Source: Boswellia sacra (lineage: Eukaryota; Streptophyta; Magnoliopsida; Sapindales; Burseraceae). From it: 64,000 nt of DNA. The translations under genes were made by a program, and so were the position numbers. This document shows, piece by piece, positions 48,393 through 60,840 of this stretch. Where the stretch lies: assembly GCA_013180625.2 (NCBI GenBank), contig SNVD02006955.1:496001-560000 (forward strand). Direction: 5' to 3'. The notes beneath the pieces are model-generated. The model was given only the letters and a program-made list of their open reading frames with translations, did no database searches and was not told the origin of the DNA. Each line of letters starts with the position of its first letter. Positions within the stretch are counted from its first letter, which is position 1.

Positions 48393-49179
48393 GTTGCAGA
48401 CGCGCAGCACAACAAGACGTTTGATTGCATGATAAAATGATTGTGCGTTTGACCTTTTTTTTTTGTTAATAATGTAAAATACTCCAAATGAAATAATAAA
48501 ATGATGAGTCTTTATTATGTATATAAAAAATATAATATAATATCTCCAACTAACTAATTTCATCATATAGATAAAATATAATAATATATAAAAAAATGAT
48601 AATGAATTATGAGTTAATTATCTGATAAGATTATCATATCCTATGAATTATGATAGATTTTAAATTATATCCACAAAAAATATTTTTAAAAATTAGCAAA
48701 TATTTAAAAAATTTATCTATTTTTTTAAGTTATAAAATCATGCTTTATCAAATTATTTATTGAATGAATAAAGATGTAAAATTTTGTTGTATCAATTTTT
48801 ATCATCCAATAATTTGACGAAATGTTTTCGAAAGTGTGTTGTTTTTTAATTTTGAAAAACCAAGAAAAAATATATAAAATGAAAATATTATAGTTGGCGT
48901 TAAGAATATTAAGAATAATAACAAGAAAAGCCGAAGGATTGGATTCCATGAGGGGCGGGTGGAGTGGAGTGGGAGTGAAAGCCAAGTGGGAAACTTTGTG
49001 AAATGATGGAGAATGAAAGATGAAACAAATTACAAATTTCCCGGGAAATCCCTAGCCATAACCAAAGTGTCGATTTCTTTGTTGATCCTAAATCCCCTTT
49101 AATCCTTTTCTCTCAACTCTCATTGCATTTTTCACAACTGCAACTGCAAAAACTTGGAAAATAATAATAACAAAAAAAA
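48393..49179. other. Intergenic, AT-rich
   Basis: No gene seen. The end (about 49000-49179) is the leader and promoter of the MFS transporter. Confidence 0.5.
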
Positions 49180-52100
49180 ATGGAGGCATTTTACATTCTT
49201 GTTTTCGGTTCTCTCGCCGCAGTTGTGTCAGTCTTGGAGCTGAGCAAGACCAGCAAGGACCGAATCAACCCGTCTCCTGCTTTCAGTGCTTTCAAGAACA
49301 ATTACCTCATCGTTTACTCTCTCATGATGGGTATGGATTCACTATTCTTTCTTCTTTCTCTCTTTTTCTATGTGGGTTTGCCAATGCTGTTTGTTTCTTT
49401 TGATCTATTGAAAACAAGACGTAATGCATGTTGATTTTTGGCGGTGATGAATGGTGATGAGCGGGTTCAATTTTCTAGTACGTGATTTTGAGGATATTTG
49501 GCAATGGCATTATCATTAATGTAATGTCTTTTTTTTACTGTTGATGCTTGGACGAAAACCCAGGGTGTGTTTTTTTATTCTTTTTACGACTCTGTATTTT
49601 TATTTTTAAAAGAATTTAGGATACGTGGGTGATTTTTATTTATTTTAAGTTTTGAAAATGACGTACGATTGATATTAAATTTAAAATATATTAAAAATTT
49701 TGTGGTACAGAAAATAGAAAATAGAAAATGGGATTTTAAGTTACAGTAGGAAAGCGGTATAAATTGTTTTGAATTTTTCTAATTTTCTTGGTTACGGCAA
49801 TAGCCGGGGATTGGTTGCAGGGTCCATATGTTTACTACCTCTACAGTCAGTATGGATTTGGTAAGGGGGATATTGGGCAGCTTTTCATAGCTGGTTTTGG
49901 ATCCTCGATGTTGTTTGGAACAATTGTTGGATCCTTGGCTGATAAGCAGTAAGACGTTTTACATTATTATTATTTCTTTATCACGTTATTGCTTGGAATA
50001 TTGATTTCTTGTAAATTGTATGCCAAATTTAGGGGCAGAAGGAGAGCATGTGTAACTTACTGTATAAGTTACATACTAAGTTGCATCACCAAACATTCTC
50101 CTCAATACAAAGTTTTGATGTTGGGACGTATATTGGGAGGCATTGCCACTTCTCTACTCTTTTCGGCCTTTGAGTCTTGGCTTGTTGCGGAACACAATAA
50201 GGTTCATAATTGCTCTAGTAATGAATTGCTATTTTGTTCTGAAATTATCTAGTATTTAAAAGTAATTAAAATATATCTTCTGCAGTAAATAAATTTTGTG
50301 TTTGGTTTAAATCCTCCCCCTGTGGATTCTGTGTAAAGTTAAAACTTGGAGTTTTTTACATTTATCCCATCTTAAGAGATGAAGCATCTTGTAGATGGGC
50401 TTATGGAGCTATCATCCTCTGTTTATTATTATAGATTGGAAATGGAAGTTTATTCTACCTCCAATGGGATATTGGCCGATTGTAGTGCCAGTAGGAGCTA
50501 AAATTTAGATGAAAATAAATTTATTTTAATGGACAGTTTTCTTCATGGAAGTTCTATGGATTAATGACTCCTCACAGTTGCCGGTTTGTCTAGTTAAGAA
50601 TTTTCTGTGGTCGACTCAACTTATGCTGTATTATTGTGATAAAATTTGCTACATAATCTTCTCATGCATTTTGAATTTTTCAGAGGGGTTTTGAGCAACA
50701 ATGGCTGTCAGCAACATTCTCTAAGGCAATATTTCTTGGAAATGGTTTAGTTGCTATCATCTCTGGGTTGTTTGGTAATTTACTGGTTGATACTATGGGC
50801 TTAGGCCCCATTGCTCCATTTGATGCTGCTGCATGCTTTCTTGCCATTGGCATGGCAATCATATTGTCATCGTGGACTGAAAACTATGGAGACCCTTCTG
50901 AAAATAAGGACTTGTTTGCCCAGTTCAGGGGTGCTGCTAGTGCAATTGCCGCTGGTGAATCTCTAATCTCATCCTTTTAGGTTCGAATCTCTATATTGAG
51001 TTTATATCATTTGAATATTCAGGCACGGCATATCAGAAAATATTAATACAACGGGCTTAGGTAATCCATATATGTGGGCTACCAACTCTAATTACGCATA
51101 TAAAATAGTACATTGTTAAAAGTTTTTATACATTAGACAGATACCAAAAGGATGTAGAGATGTGTCAATTCCTTGTTCTGGTGATACCTTCTTCTTGATT
51201 GTTATTTTTGTCAAGCCTTTGTCCTGCATTGACTATAGCATCTGGGTGAATTATATCCATTTTCATGCTTAGGTAAAGTATGACCCATCTTAAAGGGACA
51301 CATATTGTCTACAATTTTGTTTGTCTTTAACTTCTGCACTTTTCTGGTTTTCCTATATAAAACTTTTGATGATCTACCTTTCAACTTTGACCGATTTGTT
51401 CCAGTAGGTATGAAAGAGAGACCCTCAACATGTAACACTTGTTGCTCACTTTTTTTTTTTAATAAATATATTTTTGGTGAAGTCCTATTAATACATCTTA
51501 CATGTGGGATCAGATGAGAAGATTGCCCTGTTGGGTGCCATTCAGTCTCTATTTGAAGGTTCAATGTATACCTTTGTGTTCCTTTGGACTCCTGCTCTGA
51601 GCCCAAATGATGAAGAAATTCCACATGGGTTCATATTTGCAACATTCATGTTAGCTTCAATGCTGGGAAGCTCTTTAGCTTCTCGACTTCTGGCCCACTC
51701 TTCTCCTAAAGTTGAGAGCTATATGCAGATTGTTTTTATAATATCTGCAGCATCCCTCCTGCTTCCCATGGTAATAATATGATATGCTGCTCTCTGTCCC
51801 TCCCTCTCTTTAACCATGTAAATTTTTTTTTATTGTTATTGTGCTGGTGGTTATTACAAGTTGTCTGAGTTTGAACAGTTATTGGGAATACCTTCTGGTG
51901 TGAAAGGTGGTGGCATCTCATTTTCAGGCTATCTTCTGATCCTTGGCTTCTGCACATTTGAGGCTTGTGTGGGAATATTCTGGCCATCTATTATGAAGAT
52001 GAGGTCCCAGTACATCCCTGAGGAGGCTAGGAGCACCATCATGAACTTCTTTCGCATTCCTCTGAATATCTTTGTCTGCATTGTGTTGTACAATGTGAGT

Positions 52101-52666
52101 TCTCTCTCTTTGTTATCCTGAGTTGGGGATGATAATAGTAAGTGAGATCAGTAGCTCTATAACATTGTTGCATAAACTTTCTTATGGTATCTAGGGACGA
52201 ACCGTCTCCCCACCCCAAAAAGGGACCAAAGTAATCACTCTTCAAACTGTCTTTACAAAGTTGGTTTGTATTCTTTTTGAAGGTTGATGCCTTTCCCATA
52301 ACTATCATGTTTGGCATGTGCTCGATTTTCCTCTTTATGGCATCTGTACTGCAGAGGCGACTCAAGGTGATTGCAGAGAGTCAAAAGCTGAGTAAGTTCT
52401 GTGGTTGCATTTGGATTCCTGCCACTTTCTTAATTTCTTAGGAAAGGCCAAATGGCTGTGACCTTATCTGTCAGTATTGAAGTTTTAGACTCTTTTTTTT
52501 GTATATGATAAAACTCAATTTTAAAAGTTTGAACTTTCTAACCATTTACCGTTCTGGAATTCCCCTCTCATTCTTCAAAAATTCATTATCTTCTTTCATT
52601 ACAGGATCATTAAGTTGGAAGGAGAGAGATACAGAGGCAGAACCATTGAGTCCTGATTCACTTTGA
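49180..52666 (+). CDS. MFSD5/MOT2-type molybdate-anion transporter (MFS)
   Basis: Major facilitator related to human MFSD5 and Chlamydomonas MOT2, high-affinity molybdate uptake; the plant substrate is inferred from the family. 459 residues from eight exons: 49180-49330, 49804-49948, 50033-50201, 50684-50954, 51514-51770, 51879-52094, 52283-52391 and 52605-52666. Family marks are AGDWLQGPYVYYLYSQYGF, the MFS loop motif DKQGRRR, GRILGGIATSLLFSAFESW, SMYTFVFLWTPALSP and GFCTFEACVGIFWPSIMKM. Membrane segments number about twelve. The acceptor of exon 6 is uncertain: 51861 also fits the frame and would add six residues. The C-terminus is a short charged tail (ERDTEAEPLSPDSL). Confidence 0.92.
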
Positions 52667-53060
52667 GGAACAAACCTCCGTAAATTTTTATGTTTGCAAA
52701 CAGCTTTCTTTTCTCATTTAATTACAATCTGATAAATAAGGAGGCCGAGTACTCTTGCTCGAGTCATAATCAGAATGAGGCTTCAAGGAATATTCAGGCG
52801 TAAATGAAAAAGTAAAAGAAATGATTGCAAGGTGAAAGAATGACTGGATTCACGATGGTTTTTTTTTACTGTAGACTTGTGCTGCACAGCTGCTGAGTAT
52901 ATTTCTCTGAATCTTAATGTTAGGAAATTTATTTTGCTTTAAGGTTTTGATACGTACACATATTTACCTGCTTTGTCTATATTCATTTGTCCTGGCAATT
53001 CGTCTTAATTAATGTAATCAGAATGGAATTTTTCTTCTTTCATCATGAACAATATGTTTA
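52667..53060. other. 3' flank of the transporter gene
   Basis: AT-rich, no gene. Ends where the LINE tail begins. Confidence 0.5.
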
Positions 53061-53061
<1 letters not shown>

Positions 53062-53091
<30 letters not shown>

Positions 53092-53600
53092 TGATAAGAA
53101 ACGAAGAATTGTATTAAGTGTAGATTTAAATTTTTACAAGAAAAAGAACAGGATGCCCCCTTTAGAAGAAACAGAAACAAAAGCAAGAAACATCTTGCAA
53201 TCATCAAAAACCCAATCAAGACGATCAATAACAGCCAAGAGACGTCCCCAAAACAGCCTAAACCAGTCCAAACAACACAAGGACAAAAAAAATCAAGAAT
53301 GACAGGTTCCCAGTTATAATAAATGAAGAATGTGGCATTCCCCGAAATTTAGAAGGCATTGAAATCCAAAGAAATGTTTACAATTCAACTCTGTCCCATA
53401 GGAAGGATATGTCATCTTTCAAATAATCATTAAAAAAAATCCTCCGATTCCTTTCCAAGCAGACCACTCAAAAAATAGCCATCGTTGCACAGTTTAATAT
53501 TTCAAATGATCGTAAAAAATCCTCCGATTCCTTTCTAACCAAATCACCTAAAAAATAGCCATCTTTGCACAATTCCATAAAACAAGAGCTTTTTTCCCTT
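53062..53600 (-). mobile_element. Degenerate LINE 3' end (zf-RVT region, UTR and TAA-type tail)
   Basis: Read on the minus strand, residues such as AIF-VIWLERNRRIF and LWDRVEL are the zinc-knuckle/zf-RVT C-terminus of plant L1-like LINEs, broken by stops. The 3' UTR follows, and the end has the usual ATACAATTCTTCGTTTCTTA, then TCAAA before an (AAT)n tail (53064-53091 on the plus strand). Coding remnant 53418-53600, tail at the left. Inactive; the 5' part is missing. Confidence 0.75.
53418..53573. repeat. Imperfect tandem duplication inside the LINE remnant
   Basis: Two units of about 80 bp, 53418-53491 and 53500-53573, share ATCCTCCGATTCCTTTC and AAAAAATAGCCATC, and differ by several substitutions. 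Both encode the same LERNRRIF piece on the minus strand, so the last coding part of the LINE was duplicated before decay. Confidence 0.75.
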
Positions 53601-54591
53601 CCCCGAAGGCACAATGATTCTCAACCAAATGAATAATATGCTAATTATTTGGTTGTCATTCTTTAGTGAGCTAGTGCGTCTTCATAATTTAGAAGTTTGA
53701 ATGCTCACTGTTGAGGTCCTATTGTAAGTCAATAAACAGGAATGTCTCCCAAGTGATATCTTTCTGATAGGCTCTGCGGAAAAGAAAAAGTGTTGACTTG
53801 CATCGGGAAACTACAAAACATTGTTTCAAATTTTCTGAAAGAAAATCTGCCTTTCTGACCATCAATCCCGTATCAATGCACAATTTTATTATAATTTGAT
53901 CACAAGGTAGCATCGTTTGCAGTTTCATTTCCACTTTACCAAGGTTCAAATTCTATTGATCAACAAACAATTCAATGCACCTTAGCATATAGAGAACTGA
54001 CCATGTGAGAGCAGACAGTGCTTGCTGTTCTATCCACATGATGGCATGATTAATAATTGAATCAATATTATGACAAAACATCTCAGCTCTCAGCTCAACA
54101 CTACCACCTCCTTACAGTCATATTCACCCATTTTGCCTTTGCTTTGGGATCATAGTTGGGAAGTCCATCCAACTGGCCCATGTGCCATTATCAACAACCT
54201 CTTCAAAGCACTAATTTCCTTTTCTATTCATGCCTTTCGAAAACTGTTAATGGGATGGATCTGAATACTGATGTGATTAAAGAACAATTCAAGTCTTCCC
54301 ATAAGCATCTTCCATCATAAACTCTTTTTTTTTTTTTTGTTATCTCCACCATCCATTTTGTTGATTTCATGACCTCTCTCCATTCCAGGTTTGACCATTC
54401 AGACTAATCTCAAGTCTCAACACATGTTAAGTTTACTTTGACAAGGGCATTCAAGTAAATGAGCTTTCATCTTGTCTTCTTTTGCTTAACAAATCTTTGT
54501 ATAGACATTCAGGCCAATAAGATTTCATTTCACCCTCCAGAGTCCTGAGTCCTGATTCACATCAACTCCTAAATTTGAAAGAGCAAGTGAG
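53601..54591. other. Intergenic before the ENODL gene
   Basis: No coding region recognised. The right end is the promoter and leader of the early nodulin-like gene. Confidence 0.45.
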
Positions 54592-55267
54592 ATGGCCAAA
54601 CCCAATCTTAGATTTCAGTTACTGTTTGCTTTTCAGTTTATTTTGTTAGTGCAAACCAAAGTGCTGTGCTATCAGCACAAGGTTGGAGATTTAGATGCTT
54701 GGGGCGTTCCCACCTCTGCAAACCCACTTGTCTACGCCAAGTGGTCGAAGTACAACACCTTCAAGATTGGAGATTCCCTCTGTAAGTTCCTATTCGTCTC
54801 CCTCATTTTTCTCGGTTGAGTATATGCTTCTCCTTCTTCTTCTTCTTATTATTATTGTTACTGTTATTGTTATTGTTGCAGTGTTTTTGTATCCCCCAAG
54901 TCAAGATTCAGTGATTCAAGTCACGGAGAAATCCTACAACTCATGCAACATCACTGATCCAATCCTGTACATGAACAATGGTAACTCTCTATTTAACATA
55001 ACCACAAATGGGGATTTCTACTTCACCAGTGGAGAACCGGGGCACTGCCAGAAAAAGCAGAAGCTTTACATTGCTGTTGGAAATGTGTCCGCATACGCTC
55101 CTGCTGATGGTCCCAGTGCGCTGAATGCATTTGCTCCCTCTTATCCCACCGAGTTTGGCTCAATTCCAAGACCTTCTTCCTCCCCATCTCCATCTCTAAG
55201 TTTTTCACTTGTCATGACAGCTGTTGCTGGATCAGCAATACGAGCAATAATCACTGGCATCATGTGA
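54592..55267 (+). CDS. Early nodulin-like protein (phytocyanin domain, GPI-anchored)
   Basis: 191 residues from two exons, 54592-54781 and 54882-55267. It has a signal peptide (QLLFAFQFILLVQTKVLC), a plastocyanin-like domain (HKVGDLDAWGVP, FKIGDSLLFLYPPSQDSVI, SYNSCNITDPI, GHCQKKQKLYIAVG), a short Pro/Ser-rich linker and a hydrophobic tail (FSLVMTAVAGSAIRAIITG) compatible with a GPI anchor. The first copper His is replaced, and the Met/Gln ligand position is not conserved, as in ENODLs, so copper binding is unlikely. The role is at the cell surface or wall; relatives act in reproductive tissue. The linker is shorter than in many family members. Confidence 0.92.
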
Positions 55268-56059
55268 TGTGAGCGGCAGTATAATTTTTTTTTGGGGCAT
55301 ATTCGTTGGTTCATGTGATATTTACAATTTTGTAATTCTTTCCACTGCTTAAAAAGAACCAGACGGTTATTCTTTTGATACACTTCTACTCCTTTGTTTT
55401 TGCAACGAAATCGAAATGTATGCGATTTATTAATTTAATGGGCTTGTGAAAGAAAGTTTACCTCTTTTGCACTTTTCTAAGGAAAAAAGAAAACACCAGT
55501 TTCCAGGTTTAAAAAACAAAAAAGTTGACAGAATAAATCCAAAACAAAACCGCCTGATATCATGGAGCTGATAGAGGCTTCTTATCAATTTCCATTGTTT
55601 TATTTATAATTGCCAGCCGTGTGTTAACATGCAAATGTTGGTGCCGACACCTTCTGCGGGTACAGTCGCCAATGGGATTGTGGGTTCCGGTCTTCCAGAC
55701 TTCCAGTCATATTAAAATTGTTCAAGTGGGAAAGATTGCTGTAAATGCAAAAGCTCTGTTTATTTGACAGTAATTAAGTCTGAGGTTTCTGCTTGATTAA
55801 TATAATACACTAGAAGAAAATTGAACGATAAGCCGATCTCTATTTTAACTGTTCAACTTTACATGCTCTGCTATATGGGTTACTCAACTTGCCTTGGCTA
55901 CTGGGATCTTAAGGTGAAATGTAATTTTCTCGTAACCTCCTCTAACAATTTAAACAAAAACTTCTGAAAAGATAGCTCTGAACTGCTATGAACTGAACAA
56001 GAATACGGTTCTTCCTAATCTCAGCACTAGACATGCAATGGGCCAATAGAGTGCTTTAG
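55268..56059. other. Convergent 3' flanks of ENODL and MTA
   Basis: Between facing stops; should hold both 3' untranslated regions. No further gene seen. Confidence 0.5.
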
Positions 56060-59000
56060 TCAGTTGACCATATCAGTGTCTACAGCCATTGACCTCTCTT
56101 CAGAAGCATAGGGAACCTCAGGAGCTGCCGGCTCTGCAAACTGCACGGCAGAGGACCTTGATTCCGCTACTGCAAAAGGGCTCCTGGTTTGCGCAGCATT
56201 GGAGTCTATTTCCATTGCAGAAGCCCTAGGAGGCGAGGGTGGCTGCACAACCACATCCGGATATGCAGCTTTGAACCTTGCTCGCAGGCCTTCATCAACC
56301 AATCGCACCCCATCCAACTGGTTGCCAAGTGACATCCACCTGATGACAAAGAAAGCAGGTTCAATATAAGGAGCTAGAATTGGATCCCACCTCCAGTAAC
56401 TTTTCTATGGTATAATAAGTAAATTCCAAAGCCTCATTTTTCATAAAAGACATATGACAGCGGAACAGCTGGAGCTTGCCTTCAAATGGGTATAAATATA
56501 CCCCCACAAGGCATGAATTCTTCGGGCCACGAAATTTACTAGGCAACACTAGATTTTTTTTTTTTTTTTTTGGGGACTAAGGAAATACTGATTGTATGAT
56601 GAAACACTTTATTTCAAAAGATTTAAAATATTACATTACTTTTGACTTATGGAATGCCCAAAACCATTTGAAATGAAGACGGTCCTCAGTCCTCACTCCT
56701 CACAAAATGCCATGTTGGCACCCTCATCTTATCATTTTAGTTTTGCCAAAATCAGCATTGGCAAGAGCAGTGTTAAAACATCTAACGCAGCATAAATATA
56801 ATAAAGAAAGCTCACCCTGCATGAGTATTGTGCATGCGAGCAAATAATTCTAGTTTTCTTGTCCTTGGGCTTATCCTCTCTAGCATAGGATACATCTGCC
56901 AGAAGACATTCATATGAACTCAATTGCACATCAGATAAAGGAAGGATTAGATTATTCTAATGTAATTTTACATAACACTAAAAACAAGAAGACAGCAATA
57001 CGGTGAAACAATCCTGCAGAAGGCAATACTATGACATATTAAAATCACAGAAGGAAAAAGATTTTAGCCTTTAACATGCATGCTTCGAGCCAGCATTAGA
57101 ATGAACCAATCTATGTAATAAGACAATATGGTTGCAACGAAACAGAATAAATTTATTTATTATCAAAAGAGATGGAATTTGCTCAACAAACCTCATCTGG
57201 TTTACGGCTTGTCTCTCGAACCTCAGCAACTATAACATCAGTATCAATATTCCTATTTACTTCTGGATTCCCCTTAATTCCAACAAGGCAATGCTCCTTA
57301 CTATGATTGAGCCAATGACCAGTCCGTCCTGTCCTAATTATCCGCTGTAGTTGATTAGTCTTCACCCATATGATCTCCTCAACACGCTTGTATCCCCAAA
57401 GTTCTAAACTGCAAGAAGTAAAGCACTCAAATGAAGCCTGTTTAAAGATTATCAAACAGAAATCACTAACCTTGTATTAAGTTACCGATAGGACCGGAAA
57501 TAATACATACCATTCACGTCCAAGCTCCATTGCACGTCCAGTAACCCAGAGGAAAATCAGACCATCAGTCTGTAATGCAGGAACATTAAGATTGCGCATT
57601 TCGTCATCAGCCATTGTCCCATAAGGCAATTCCATGTGGATATCCCAAGGAGGATCTGCCATAATGACTCCAAACTGTCCCAAAATATCCATTCTAAAAG
57701 TACGAATATCACAGTTAATCCATTGTGGTTCACCAAGTTCTACTTCAGAACAATATTCAGGACGCTGAGGCTTTAATGGTTTTGGGGGAGGAAGAGCTCC
57801 ACTACCCATCATAGCGGGTGGTAAATCTCTCTCTGGATCTAGCTCATAGTGTACATACTTGCATGTCTGAGTAAGGAAACACAAGCACATCGCTATCAGT
57901 AAAAAGAATCACAGAATCCAATTAAAATAGCTGCAGAAGAACTGGATTTTTGTTACCTTCATGTGGCGACAAGTATCGAGAAAGGAACAGTCACCTAAAT
58001 TAATGTCAGTATGCGGAGCAATTATTCGCCGAAAGTGGACCTGCAAAGAATTCAAGTGCACAATATAAATTACCAAAAGGCTATAACATATAAAAATATG
58101 ACATCGATATTTATAGACTAAAATTACCAATAAATAAATAGTTGGAAAAAATGTCAAGGGACTTCAGCATTAATTACAGTAAGCAGTATCAAAGTTTCAT
58201 TACACGTGAGTATTTTGTTTTTTTTCCCCAAACAAAGAAAGAGGGGCAAAAGATCATAGCTTTTGCATATCCAAAACCAACCAGATGCCCTCAAATTTTG
58301 CAAGACATATGGCTCCATGGTACCAATGTCCATCAGCCATTGTTCAATAAACTCATTTTATATCACTACTTCGGTAATTATTTATAACTCAATGAACTCA
58401 ACTTAACTAAGCCTCAATTTCAAACTAATGATATCAACAACATAAACATTCTTCTTCCATTCCTTCTCACCCGGAGTAATATTTACATAAGAACAATCAT
58501 GATCAGTTATTCTAGAAGCATCATCACCTGAACTCTTTCCCCTAAATATATCCACATTTACAGAAAGACACTACAACAGGTTATCATTAGTATTTAAGCA
58601 TTTACAGGCACTGTCACCCAGCAACACTCCAGCATACTGATTTACAATTGAAAAGTGCAAGAAAAATGAAAAAAAATCTTCGCTTGAGGAGATAAATATC
58701 AGGAATCATATTAATTAATATTTGTTTAGCCAACAAGCAATGCTACCAAGAATAAACTTGTTTCCAAGTACCAACCTTCTCACAAGCTGCAAATGAACCA
58801 GATTTAAGTCGGCAATCCTCTTTCGTTAGAGACGAACAATACTCCTTCACTTGAGAACCACCTTTGCTCTTAAACTATTTTAAAAAAAAAGTTAAAAAAA
58901 AAAAGAGAATTAAAAACAATACTTAACCATTTAAGCTACTAGTTGCATACAGGCATGCATAAAACAAAATGAAACGCTAAATATACCTTAGCAGCAACAG

Positions 59001-60015
59001 CAGTTTCTTTAGCAGTTGGTCGTTGAATGAGGTCCAACAATTCCTCACCAGTTTTCGATCTTTGCGACTCCTTATAAGTCTTCTTATTCAACATTTCATG
59101 AATATCATTCCAGTCATCCTCTTCCGTCCTCGGCTTCAGCATTTGTTGTCTATTACCTCTCTGCATCCCCATCACTCCTCTCCCTCTGGCTCCCATCATA
59201 CCTCCCCAACCCCCCATATGCGGCTCCCACATCTCCCTCTGCATCCCATACAAATCGCCTTGAGTCTGGCTTTGGTTTTGGTTTTGGTTTTGATTCACTG
59301 AACTAGTATTTCCGTTGGCAATCAGATCTTGATTTTGTTGCACGCTTTCCGGCAATTCCTTCAACAACCGAATTCTATCAATACCCAGAACCATAATCCT
59401 CGATTTCCCACCTATTGAAAGCTCTTCAATCTCAACCCCACCATTATCTTCAGCCATGCTCCTCAACGCCACCTCCACCGCTAGAATCGCGCCCGACTCC
59501 CCGCCCAGCTCTCTCAAAGCTTTCTTCTCCGCGGCCGTCACGTTCTCGTCACCCTCCAACTTCCTCAGCATCATCGAGGAATCAATGGGCTTGAAGGGGA
59601 CGCGCTGTAACAGACAAACGGCAACCATCGCCCTTACCACCGCCAACGGAGTCCCAGTCTCGTCAACAACGGCATTTGGCCCTCTTTTGTTATCGCCAAG
59701 TTGGGGTGAACGGTGGAGGGTTTGGGCGGAATCGTGTCTGGCATTGTTGGGATAGTGAGAAGTGTTGACGGGCTTGGAGGGCAAGTTGGGGATTTCAGGA
59801 AGGGGAGGAGTTGGATTAAATTTACGGTGGTTGAAGTTGGAAATGAGATTGAGAGAGAGATCGAGAGAGGAGACGATATCGGGGACGATGTTTTGGAGAG
59901 AAGATAAAAGGTCTAAGTGGGTATTGTGCTGAGTCTGGATTCGAGCCTCCAGCTGAGAACGCATCGTTTTGACGCTGCCACCGTCTTCCTTAGTGCCACC
60001 AGTTTCCGCCTCCAT
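56060..60015 (-). CDS. MTA: m6A RNA methyltransferase MTA (METTL3 homologue)
   Basis: Catalytic subunit of the plant N6-adenosine mRNA methyltransferase, working with MTB, FIP37, VIR and HAKAI in the nucleus. 714 residues from seven minus-strand exons: 60015-58987, 58874-58776, 58040-57957, 57866-57511, 57408-57192, 56895-56816 and 56339-56060. The first exon holds a coiled-coil-like leader and an Asn/Gln-rich stretch ([12 protein letters not shown]). Two CCCH zinc fingers span exons 2-4 ([32 protein letters not shown]). The DPPW catalytic motif is at 475-478 in [10 protein letters not shown], followed by the MT-A70 core ([26 protein letters not shown]). The C-terminus is Pro/Ser/Ala-rich. 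Essential for embryo development in Arabidopsis. Slightly longer than Arabidopsis MTA (685 by memory). Confidence 0.96.
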
Positions 60016-60840
60016 GTCGGCTCTGTGTTTGTGCTGCTCAATTTCGTCTCCCTGACTCTGGGTTTAAGCTAAGCTAAAAGCCTGACACTTTTCTAAAAAA
60101 TTTGATTGATGTGGTAGTTATTATTGGTATTGGACACTCTTTAAGTTAAATTTTTTTATTTTATTTTATATTATTTTAAATTCAGTATCCGAATTTTCTC
60201 TTCTCATTTTATGTTAGAGGCCTTTCGTTTTTCTTTTCAACAAAGGATTAATTGAAAATTAAGATGATTTTATTTATAAATAAAAGTAGTTCAATAATCG
60301 ATTACTAACTATGAATGACTCGATAGATATTATTCATTTTAAAATTACAAGCTCACGAATTTATTTCTAAACTTTATATGAATTTAAAATAAAATAACGA
60401 TGGAATTAAGATTCGGTATATGAATATTATAACTCTATGTCTTGAATAATAAAATAATATTATTAAACTTACAATTTCATCATTTAAACTTTACAATTTA
60501 ATATAATAGTTTATATAATAAAATTTTATTAAAAATATAATTTTTATCTTTTTTTTTTTCTCATATTGAATGTCATCGTAAGTTATAAAATTTGAGTAGT
60601 ACAAAATTTTTTAAACCTAGCACTATTAAAAAACGTAAATAAAACTCACTCCCCTGTATTTCTTTTAAGAGAAAGTGTCTTCTTAATAACAAATCTAATA
60701 ATCTTCAACACATTTTCTCCCTATTACGCTTAAAAAGTCTCCCAATCTCATTCAATTCTTCGAGAGAAAATGGTTTATATACAACATGAAGCGCCAAAAA
60801 GAAGCAAGTAGTTTGCTGCTTGCGATATGTCTAGCTTCAG
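60016..60840. other. AT-rich gap between MTA and OPT
   Basis: Upstream of MTA and downstream of the OPT gene. No gene seen. The first 100 bases are probably the MTA promoter and leader; the rest is very AT-rich. Confidence 0.5.

Noticed and set aside
53045..53302. 85-codon plus-strand frame rich in Lys and Gln
   Set aside because: It starts in the (ATT)n tail and is the complement of the LINE 3' UTR.
58939..58986. Extension of MTA exon 1 past the splice donor
   Set aside because: The frame stays open briefly into intron 1, but a clear GT donor at 58986 joins in frame to the zinc-finger exon.
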